17,078 nt of DNA from DASTBU01 sp035711845. Its GTDB lineage: Bacteria > Acidobacteriota > Vicinamibacteria > Vicinamibacterales > 2-12-FULL-66-21. The position numbers and the translations under genes are program-made. A model generated the notes under the pieces. The model saw only the letters and a program-made list of their open reading frames with translations, had not been told where the DNA came from and made no database searches. Below, in pieces: positions 7,696 through 13,526 of this stretch (its first letter is position 1; each line of letters opens with the position of its first letter). The stretch is from NCBI GenBank assembly GCA_035711845.1, contig DASTBU010000165.1:1-17078 (forward strand), written 5' to 3'.

Positions 7696-7858
7696 GTCCC
7701 TGAGTCGGCGTGCATCCGTTCGGGCGTCGGGGGGCACGCCGCAGGCAGAGTTCCGGGTCGATCCGCTTGGCATCGTCAGCGCCACACGCGAGGACTGCAG
7801 TCCCACGTCAGACGGTGGTGGGCGGATGGCGGACGGCGGAAGACGGAGGGCGACATCG

Positions 7859-9088
7859 TCAGAACCAGTACGCAATCTGTCCGGAAAAATATGTCCGGCG
7901 GGCGACGCGGCCGCCGTCGCGATCGTTGAACTGGACGGCCGCCCGCACGACGAGGTTGCGCTGGAGATAATAGCCGGCGCTCGTCTCGACGCGAGTGGTC
8001 GGCGCGTCCCAGGTGACGCGCTCGCCGGTTGACGCTGTCACCTCCGAAAAACCCAGGCGATCCAGCCGTGCCGCGACGAAGATGCGCGGGGTGAGACGGT
8101 ATCGTCCTTCGATCCACGTTCCGAGCGCGTCGAGATCCACATCCGATGCCTCGGCGGCGAGCGGTACCACCCATCTGCTCCAGACGATCTCGGCGCGCAG
8201 CAGCCAGTGGTCGCGCGAGTACTCGGCATCGGCGCCGACGGCGGTCTGCGCGTGCGATCGGGCGCCCGCCGGCAGCAGCTCGCTCACCTGGCTGTCGAGC
8301 CATTCGCCACGCGCGGCGGACCCGCCGATCGTCAGGCCCGTGATCGGCGAGAGCGCCAGGCGTCCGGACACCTGCCTGCCGTCGTTGTTGTCGGACACCT
8401 GCGGATCCGATAACGTCCCCGCGGTCACGGCGCCCGACAGCTCGAGAATCCCCTCGCGCCAGCGCGCCTGGACGCCGGTGTCCCACCGGAACGCCGAAAG
8501 GAGCGGCACGCCCGGGGCGGGGTGCGACGCACCAACGGGGTAGCTCACCTGCCAGCCCCGCGCGCGCATGCGCAGCAGATCGTCAACCGTGGCTGGAATG
8601 GCGTCGGGCCGCAAGGACGTCAGGTACTGATATGCGAGCGGGTAGCCGATCAGCGGGTTGTCGGTCGAATAAGCACGGCGGCCGAAGGCGCCAAACGTCG
8701 GCGGAATGCGGCCCGCCTGGAAGTCGAGCGCTGTCGAGCGCCAGGGTCGGACCCGTATGTAAGCCGCGTACGCCTGCACATCGTCCAGATCTTCCGTCCG
8801 GACGTCGGCGACCAACGCGACGGCGTCGAAGGGCCGCCAGGCGGCCGACAACGACAGCCTGAACATCCGCAACACATTGCGCTCGTAGTCGGTGTAGTTG
8901 AAGAAGGCGGTCTCGTCGTGGTCGCCCACGGTCGCGACGACCTCCGCGCCCACGGCGAGCCGCCCGTCGAGCGCACTGACCGGTCCGTAGGGCAGAGCCT
9001 GGGCACCCGCGGATCGGGACATCAGCAGAACGAAGAGGACCAGGCAGAGTAGCCGTGAAGGGGTGGTCGTCACGGTCGAGTCGCGCAC
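7859..9088 (-). CDS. Porin-like outer-membrane beta-barrel protein
   Basis: From GTG 9088 the product has 409 residues; GTG 9073 would give 404. A signal peptide spans about 1-31 (SRLLCLVLFVLL, then AGAQA). The rest alternates amphipathic strands typical of trimeric-porin-like barrels: LRMFRLSLSAAWRPFDAVALVADVR, DFQAGRIPPTFGAF, GTWIEGRYRLTPRIFVAARLD and finally YFSGQIAYWF. The terminal Phe fits the BAM-recognised beta-signal. The RIPPTFG-F-R-Y and PLIGYPLAYQY segments are common in uncharacterised porin-like proteins. The longer open frame to 9616 crosses the promoter and an opposite-strand gene and is rejected. A -10-like TATAAT on this strand (9127-9122) would give a leader of about 26 nt. 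It is first in the presumed barrel-cupredoxin-kinase-regulator operon. What it transports is not evident. Confidence 0.82.
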   Translation of the reverse strand: MRDSTVTTTPSRLLCLVLFVLLMSRSAGAQALPYGPVSALDGRLAVGAEVVATVGDHDETAFFNYTDYERNVLRMFRLSLSAAWRPFDAVALVADVRTEDLDDVQAYAAYIRVRPWRSTALDFQAGRIPPTFGAFGRRAYSTDNPLIGYPLAYQYLTSLRPDAIPATVDDLLRMRARGWQVSYPVGASHPAPGVPLLSAFRWDTGVQARWREGILELSGAVTAGTLSDPQVSDNNDGRQVSGRLALSPITGLTIGGSAARGEWLDSQVSELLPAGARSHAQTAVGADAEYSRDHWLLRAEIVWSRWVVPLAAEASDVDLDALGTWIEGRYRLTPRIFVAARLDRLGFSEVTASTGERVTWDAPTTRVETSAGYYLQRNLVVRAAVQFNDRDGGRVARRTYFSGQIAYWF

Positions 9089-9101
9089 TCGCGGCGCGCA
9101 G

Positions 9102-9129
9102 TTGACCGACGAGAGCGCGCAATTATAAT
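9102..9129 (+). promoter_or_regulatory. Promoter of the DUF2203 gene (TTGACC-N16-TATAAT), with a symmetric -10
   Basis: TTGACC at 9102-9107 and TATAAT at 9124-9129 are separated by 16 bp, a near-consensus housekeeping promoter. The predicted start is near 9136, only about four bases before ATG 9140. The surrounding ATTATAAT (9122-9129) is symmetric, so the same bases also provide a TATAAT for the divergent barrel gene, although no good -35 is visible on that side. Confidence 0.7.
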
Positions 9130-9139
9130 CAAGCCCACG

Positions 9140-9490
9140 ATGAGGACCTCCGAGCATCCGTCGATCTTCTCGCTCGATCAGGCGCGCGCGCTCCTGCCGC
9201 AGGTGAAGCACCTGACGGCGGACGCGGTCCGCCGCGCCGAGAGCCTCGCTTCCCAACTCCACGGCCTGCCCGAAGACGATCCGGAGCATACCTCCCTGTC
9301 CGCAGCCCTCCACCAGGTCGTCAACGGTTGGGTCGAACAGGTGCAGTCGCTCGGCCTCGAGGCCAAAGGACTCTGGCTCGTCGACTTCGACAACGGCGAA
9401 GGCTACTACTGCTGGAGCTACCCCGAGCCTACCATCGCCCACTACCACACCTATGACGCCGGATTCGCCGGAAGGATAACGATTCAATAG
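9140..9490 (+). CDS. DUF2203 family protein
   Basis: The product has 116 residues and is cytoplasmic, with no signal peptide. The N-terminal half is helical and opens with IFSLDQARALLPQVKHL, the family's 'F-x3-EA-x2-LLP' start. The C-terminal half reads GLWLVDFDNGEGYYCWSYPEPTIAHYHTYDAGFAGR, matching the DUF2203 core: KG-LVDF, a YCW strand, then I-YxH and D-GFAGR. No enzymatic role is established for this family. The length is usual. There is no Shine-Dalgarno before the ATG, and the predicted transcription start is about four bases upstream, so the message looks nearly leaderless. It is divergent from the barrel gene and followed 112 bp later by the IclR regulator. Confidence 0.88.
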   Translation: MRTSEHPSIFSLDQARALLPQVKHLTADAVRRAESLASQLHGLPEDDPEHTSLSAALHQVVNGWVEQVQSLGLEAKGLWLVDFDNGEGYYCWSYPEPTIAHYHTYDAGFAGRITIQ

Positions 9491-9572
9491 AGAAAAGTCC
9501 GTGGTCCGCAGCAGCGGCGACGTTTGCTGTTGCCGCATTCGGCCGAACAGTGGTACGCTTGTATCACAAGTT

Positions 9573-9597
9573 GGAATCATATTCCGCATAATGGAAT
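9573..9597. promoter_or_regulatory. IclR-type operator at the regulator's own promoter
   Basis: TTGGAATCATATTCC contains the dyad GGAAT-CAT-ATTCC (9573-9585), close to the TGGAAATNATTTCCA palindrome described for E. coli IclR. A third half-site GGAAT lies at 9593-9597. The -10-like CATAAT (9587-9592) falls between them, ten bases before ATG 9603. Autorepression is the natural reading. No convincing -35 is present. Confidence 0.55.
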
Positions 9598-9602
9598 GAC
9601 CA

Positions 9603-10415
9603 ATGTGCCCGGTCAAGGATACGCAGACGTCGCTCGAAAAGGCGCTCGACGTGTGCGAGGCACTCTCCGGGGCCCAGCGGGGCTGCAGCGTGACGGAGCT
9701 GGCGAAGCTGGTCCGTCAGCCCGCGCCGACCGTGCACCGGCTGCTCCGGGTCCTGAAGCGGCGCGGCTTCGTCCGGCAGGACGAGGACACGATGCGGTAC
9801 AGCCTGACGTTGAAGATGCTGGATCTCAGCTTCAAGCTGCTCGGGCGATCGGAGCTGCGGCTGCACGCGTACCCGGTGCTCCGCGAGTTCGTGCTGCGGA
9901 CCGCGCTGCGGTCGTTCATCGCGGTCCCCGGCGCCGGCGAGGTCACCTACCTGTGGCAGGCGGGGCTCGACGAGGTGGGCATGCACACCACCTACGGCCG
10001 GCAGATGCCCGTGCACTGCGCCATCTACATTGCCGGGGAGCAGGGTGCGGGACGACGGCTGAGCTGCTTCAAACTTCAGCAGCAGGGTGACGCGGAACAG
10101 GCGGATCGGATCGCCGTGCGCTTCGGCGCGCCCGTCAGTCCCTCGCCCTCCGTTCAGCGCCTGCTCTGCACGTGCTCGCCGGTGTGCGACTACACGGGAC
10201 GCGAAGTGGCGCGTGTGGGTGTCTTCGCCCACGCGCCCGACGAACGTCCGTTTTCGATGGAGCAGACGGGCGCGGCCAGCGAGCTCGCTCGGCTCATCTC
10301 GTTGCGGCTGGGTTCAATGGGTTCACTGGGTTCAATGGGTTCAGCACGTTCATCGGGTTCAGCAGGTTCATCGGGTTCGGCACGTTCATTGAGTTCATCG
10401 GGTTCCTTGCGTTGA
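9603..10415 (+). CDS. IclR-family transcriptional regulator with repeat-encoded C-terminal tail
   Basis: The product has 270 residues. The N-terminal winged helix-turn-helix (about 8-75) includes SLEKALDVCEAL, CSVTELAKLVRQPAPTVHRLL and RRGFVRQDEDTMRYSLT. The effector domain (about 80-235) ends with PFSMEQTGAASELARLISLRLG, where family members normally stop. The last roughly 34 residues are a Gly-Ser-X series (GSMGSLGSMGSARSSGS and on) encoded by an in-frame 9-bp tandem repeat. The tail is therefore probably acquired and disordered. Three Cys lie together in LLCTCSPVC around residues 187-193, which is not typical of the family. Regulated genes are not evident; the ferredoxin and nuo genes lie immediately downstream. 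The start has no Shine-Dalgarno and sits 10 bp after a -10-like box. Confidence 0.92.
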   Translation: MCPVKDTQTSLEKALDVCEALSGAQRGCSVTELAKLVRQPAPTVHRLLRVLKRRGFVRQDEDTMRYSLTLKMLDLSFKLLGRSELRLHAYPVLREFVLRTALRSFIAVPGAGEVTYLWQAGLDEVGMHTTYGRQMPVHCAIYIAGEQGAGRRLSCFKLQQQGDAEQADRIAVRFGAPVSPSPSVQRLLCTCSPVCDYTGREVARVGVFAHAPDERPFSMEQTGAASELARLISLRLGSMGSLGSMGSARSSGSAGSSGSARSLSSSGSLR

Positions 10416-10417
10416 TC
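10310..10417. repeat. Twelve 9-bp GGGTTC-type tandem units inside the IclR gene
   Basis: The tract divides into twelve consecutive 9-bp units (GGGTTCAAT, GGGTTCACT, GGGTTCAGC, ACGTTCATC and variants) with TTC at fixed positions. It begins where the conserved IclR domain ends and runs through the stop codon at 10413-10415. In frame it encodes Gly-Ser-X. Confidence 0.9.
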
Positions 10418-10449
10418 GAGGTGACCGCTCATCGCGTCGGAGGCGTTCG

Positions 10450-10757
<308 letters not shown>

Positions 10758-10763
10758 ACTGAT

Positions 10764-11291
10764 ATGGGCCTCATCGAGCATCGCTTCGAGGACAACTTCA
10801 TCACCACGAATCTCGACAAAGTGCTCAACTGGGCGCGGCAGTCGTCGTTGTGGCCGCTGGGGTTCGGGCTCGCGTGCTGCGCCATCGAGATGATGGCGGC
10901 GTCGGCCTCCCGCTACGACATCTCGCGCTTCGGCGCCGAGGTGTTCCGCGCCTCGCCCCGGCAGGCCGACCTGCTGATTGTGGCCGGCACGGTCACCAAG
11001 AAGATGGCGCCCGTGCTGCGCCGGCTCTACGACCAGATGCCGGAACCGAAGTGGGTCATCTCGATGGGCAGCTGCTCGAATGCGGGGGGGCCGTTTCCGA
11101 CCTACAGCGTGCTGCAGGGCGTGGACAAGATCGTGCCGGTCGACGTGTACGTCTCGGGTTGCCCGCCTCGTCCCGAAGCGCTCCTGTATGGCCTCATGCG
11201 GCTCCAGGACAAGATTCGCCGGGAGAGCACGGTGCTGCGCCGCGAGCGCGTCATCCACGCCGGCGACACGGAGCCGACGATGGTGAGATGA
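10764..11291 (+). CDS. nuoB: NADH-quinone oxidoreductase subunit B
   Basis: The product has 175 residues and is full length. The cluster N2 ligands are Cys38 and Cys39 (GLACCAIEMM), Cys104 (GSCSNAGGPF) and Cys133 (VSGCPPRPEALLYGLM), the exact NuoB/PSST pattern. Other conserved stretches are SRYDISRFGAEVFRASPRQADLLIVAGTVT and YSVLQGVDKIVPVDVYV. NuoB carries the last iron-sulfur cluster before quinone at the junction of the peripheral and membrane arms of complex I. Here it lies between a ferredoxin gene and nuoI, with nuoA, nuoC and nuoD missing from the window. It may serve a dispersed nuo set or a second, incomplete complex. The repeat element between nuoB and nuoI begins five bases after the stop. 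Confidence 0.97.
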   Translation: MGLIEHRFEDNFITTNLDKVLNWARQSSLWPLGFGLACCAIEMMAASASRYDISRFGAEVFRASPRQADLLIVAGTVTKKMAPVLRRLYDQMPEPKWVISMGSCSNAGGPFPTYSVLQGVDKIVPVDVYVSGCPPRPEALLYGLMRLQDKIRRESTVLRRERVIHAGDTEPTMVR

Positions 11292-11295
11292 GCAC

Positions 11296-11569
11296 ATTGC
11301 GGATTCGTCGATTGTCGATTGCAGATTGATTGGGGATTGGGGATTGTCGAGGGGCGATTTCATTCGGGCATTGAGGATTGAAGATTGCGTTCAGAATTGC
11401 GGATTGCGGACTGCGCCGACGCGGAATGCGTCGGGCTTCTATTCGGGCGGTGCTGAAGACCGGCTGGCCTGGCGCGCGATCCTGCCCCAGCCAATCCCCG
11501 AATAAAATCTCAAGTCGTCAATCCTCAATCGTCCCTTAATCTGCAATCTGCAATCAACGAATCCGCAAT
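11296..11569. repeat. Inverted-repeat element with 78-nt arms between nuoB and nuoI
   Basis: The left arm is 11296-11373 and the right arm 11492-11569. The reverse complement of the right arm aligns with the left without a gap at 62 of 78 positions (about 79%). Both arms begin ATTGCGGATTCGT, share GATT-CATTCGGG-type inner ends and are built from GATTG words. The 118-nt centre holds a perfect 7-bp hairpin CCGACGC/GCGTCGG (11416-11422/11428-11434). A pair GGCTGG/CCAGCC (11462-11467/11487-11492) lies inside ATTCGGG/CCCGAAT (11441-11447/11497-11503). There is no ORF of note and no clear target-site duplication. It could be a MITE-like or REP-like element, or an RNA structure between the two genes. 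Confidence 0.75.
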
Positions 11570-11583
11570 CGACAGGAGTTTTG

Positions 11584-12054
11584 ATGCCGCGCCTGAGCCA
11601 GTTCGTTCGCACCGTCTTCCTGGTCGATTTGCTCAAAGGGCTCTGGTTGACCCTGCGGTACACGCCGCAGCCGGCCTTCACGTTCCAGTATCCGGCCGAG
11701 CGCCGGCCGGTAGCACCGCGCTTCCGGGGCGTGCTTCGCCTGCAGGTCGAGCCCGAAACCGGCGCGCAGACCTGCATCGTCTGCGACCAGTGCGCGAAGG
11801 CGTGCCCCGACGATCTGATCGAGCTCGGCGGCCACCGCGAGCCGGGGCAGAAGATCAAGGTGCTCGACTACTTCGACTTCAACCTCTCACGCTGCAGCTT
11901 CTGCGGCCTCTGCGCGGAGGTCTGTCCCACCAAGCCGGTCAAGGCGCTCATCATGAGCGAGGATTACGAGCTGGGCAGCTACTCACGCAACTCCCAAGTG
12001 CTCCGCATCGACGAGATGTACGACGGGGTCAAAATCGAGGAGTACACCCGATAG
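11584..12054 (+). CDS. nuoI: NADH-quinone oxidoreductase subunit I
   Basis: The product has 156 residues. ATG 11584 is preferred over the overlapping TTG 11581 because AGGAG (11574-11578) then has a five-base spacing. Two 4Fe-4S sites are present: CIVCDQCAKACP (Cys64, 67, 70, 74) and CSFCGLCAEVCP (Cys104, 107, 110, 114), carrying clusters N6a and N6b. The N-terminal amphipathic and hydrophobic part, VRTVFLVDLLKGLWLTLRYT, is the NuoI region that lies on the membrane, and PRFRGVLRL is the conserved loop before the first cluster. In complex I, NuoI passes electrons to NuoB, so finding these two genes together is functionally coherent. The rest of the complex is not in the window. Confidence 0.96.
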   Translation: MPRLSQFVRTVFLVDLLKGLWLTLRYTPQPAFTFQYPAERRPVAPRFRGVLRLQVEPETGAQTCIVCDQCAKACPDDLIELGGHREPGQKIKVLDYFDFNLSRCSFCGLCAEVCPTKPVKALIMSEDYELGSYSRNSQVLRIDEMYDGVKIEEYTR

Positions 12055-12625
12055 TCCGTACGTCCATCGTGAGTCGCCGGTCTCAGCGAGCAGTTCCAGT
12101 CAGCAGTCAGCAATCCGCCGTCTGCGATCCGCAGTCGATTGAGTCGACAGTCGAGTGGGCGTCTGGCGACCTGCCTGCGGATCGCGCAACCGCGCGCCAA
12201 GGGCCCGAGCGATGTGGCCGCGCCGCGACCTTTGAGCGTTGCGATACGCGTCAGTTCTAAAACCGCCGCGGAGGCGTCCCGATCGGCGGCGCCTCTTTCG
12301 CCACAAGCGTTCAACTCACCCCATGGCCCAACCGATTGTTCACGGGCGTCCGGCTCACCCGAGCCGCGGACGCGATCGGCCGCACCCGCGCCGCAGCGGC
12401 CGTTTTTCCGCGACGCGAAACGGGAGCAGGCGGCCACATTCGCTCGGGCGGTTGGCGCGTCCCCTCCTCCGAACGCTTCCCGTCGCGCGCCTGATCGGCG
12501 GCGGCGCGCTTACGCCACGAGCGTCCTGACCGCCCGGCTGCTGCCTCGCCGAAGCAAGCGTGAGTGAAACGGGAAGGCGGGCCGATTGGGACTGCTGACT
12601 GGGACTGACGAGTGCCGACAGGCGA
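12055..12625. other. Gene-free interval of about 570 bp
   Basis: I see no credible coding region; frames here have no recognisable domain and overlap on both strands. It opens with CAGTC/CGATC words (about 12091-12155). GAGGCG-N13-CGCCTC (12271-12295) followed by TTTC could form a weak terminator-like hairpin. Two segments resemble each other: 12281-12312 and 12493-12525, sharing GATCGGCGGC and CGCCAC(A/G)AGCGT. A second pair is GAAACGGGAGCAGGCGG at 12417-12433 and GAAACGGGAAGGCGG from about 12567. The second half may thus be a diverged duplicate of the first. Confidence 0.5.
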
Positions 12626-13108
12626 CTACGGAGTGTGCCGGAGCGCCGCCTTGGCCTGGAGGCGCTCCTTGCGGCGGACCTCGGCTTCGGCGGCGCGGCG
12701 TCTCTCATCGTCGGTTTCGAGGAGCAGGCCGGCGACAGGAATCGGGGATCCGTCCCTGTCGATTGCGACGAACGTGAGGTACGCGCGGCTCGTCATGCGC
12801 CTGACGCCCGTCAGGATCTCCTCCGAGTACACCTCGACGCCTACCTCGAGTGACGTGGTCCAGGCCGCCGTCACCTGCGATTTCAGGATGATGAGATCCC
12901 CGACCTTGATTGGGTGAAGGAACTGGAGCCCGTCCACCGCGGCCGTGACCAGCAGGCTGCGCGTGTGGCGATGACAGGCAATGGCGCCGGCAATGTCGAT
13001 GAGGTGCATCACGGTGCCGCCGAGGATGAACCCGAGCGGGTTCGCATCGTTCGGCAGGACGACCTGCACCATCTCGGTGGCGGTCTCAGACGGACGTTTG
13101 GGAGTCAC
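12626..13108 (-). CDS. Acyl-CoA thioesterase, hotdog fold (YciA/BFIT-like)
   Basis: The product has 160 residues from GTG 13108; an in-frame ATG at 13072 is an alternative and would give 148. The core NDANPLGFILGGTVMHLIDIAGAIACHRH (20-48) matches the hotdog acyl-CoA thioesterase signature, including the Asn/Gly-Gly turn and the conserved Asp in the central helix. DGLQFLHPIKVGDLIILKSQV and SLEVGVEVYSEEI are the next strands. A charged tail (DERRRAAEAEVRRKERLQAKAAL) forms a C-terminal helix. It hydrolyses acyl-CoA to free acid and CoA in the cytoplasm; chain length is not predictable. TATAAT at 13120-13115 ends six bases before the GTG, so the transcript may be leaderless. Confidence 0.92.
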   Translation of the reverse strand: MTPKRPSETATEMVQVVLPNDANPLGFILGGTVMHLIDIAGAIACHRHTRSLLVTAAVDGLQFLHPIKVGDLIILKSQVTAAWTTSLEVGVEVYSEEILTGVRRMTSRAYLTFVAIDRDGSPIPVAGLLLETDDERRRAAEAEVRRKERLQAKAALRHTP

Positions 13109-13114
13109 CCGACG

Positions 13115-13120
13115 ATTATA
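13115..13120 (-). promoter_or_regulatory. -10 box directly abutting the thioesterase start
   Basis: The - strand reads TATAAT, then CGTCGG, then GTG. Standard -10 to +1 spacing puts transcription start on the first base of the GTG codon. No good -35 hexamer is visible 16-18 bp upstream. Confidence 0.5.
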
Positions 13121-13201
13121 TGTGTGCGGACTGATCGTGATTGGGAGGGCGGTCCGGCGGGCGTCACAGACGGTGACCGACGCAGGTGGAGGTGCGGACC
13201 C

Positions 13202-13447
13202 TCAGTTCCCGCAATTCCGGTGCAGGAACGCCCGCAGCGTACAGCGCAGCTCGCGCGGAAGGTCCTCGTCCTTGATCGAGCGGAGGAGCGAGAGGGTCGA
13301 CTGGTAGGTCTTCAGCTGGGCGACGCAGCGCGGACAACGGGAGAGGTGGCGGTCGAGCTCCGCGTGGACGTCCGGCGGCAGGCGGTGTTCCACATAGTCC
13401 GCCAGAAGGTCCACGATCGCTCTACAGCGATGGTTTGGGTGAGTCAT
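13202..13447 (-). CDS. Small zf-HC2 (anti-sigma-factor-like zinc finger) protein
   Basis: The product has 81 residues from ATG 13447. Cys8 and the His34-x3-Cys38-x2-Cys41 group (DRHLSRCPRC) form the zinc-binding set of the zf-HC2/ZAS family. YVEHRLPPDVHAELDRHL matches the usual 'yldgeL-x-e...v-x-HL-x2-C' helix. Most relatives bind and silence an ECF sigma factor, often with a membrane-spanning or sensor C-terminus. Here the protein ends after a short helical tail (LPRELRCTLRAFLHRNCGN) and no sigma-factor gene is in the window. It may act with a distant sigma factor or with the gene upstream. The longer frame to 13519 only adds translated CGCACGT repeat. No Shine-Dalgarno is evident. It follows the 1060-residue gene by 79 bp on the same strand. 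Confidence 0.8.
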   Translation of the reverse strand: MTHPNHRCRAIVDLLADYVEHRLPPDVHAELDRHLSRCPRCVAQLKTYQSTLSLLRSIKDEDLPRELRCTLRAFLHRNCGN

Positions 13448-13525
13448 GTCACGTACGTCGCACCCCGCACGTGACAAGTCGCACGTTGAACCTCGCACGT
13501 CGCACGCCGCACGTGACACGTATCA
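13440..13525. repeat. CGCACGT-type low-complexity tract
   Basis: The words GCACGT, CGCACG and CACGTGAC recur about eight times between the zf-HC2 start and the stop of the 1060-residue gene, for example GTCGCACGTTG, CTCGCACGTCGCACG and CCGCACGTGACACGT. Several copies are palindromic (CACGTG). Confidence 0.85.
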
Positions 13526-13526
13526 C

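Noticed and set aside
9089..9616. Upstream extension of the barrel protein frame
   Set aside because: It crosses the divergent promoter and reads antisense through the whole DUF2203 gene. The signal peptide places the start near 9088.
12271..12298. GAGGCG-N13-CGCCTC followed by TTTC as an intrinsic terminator for nuoI
   Set aside because: The T-run is only three bases, the loop is long and the hairpin is more than 200 bp from the stop; not strong enough to call.
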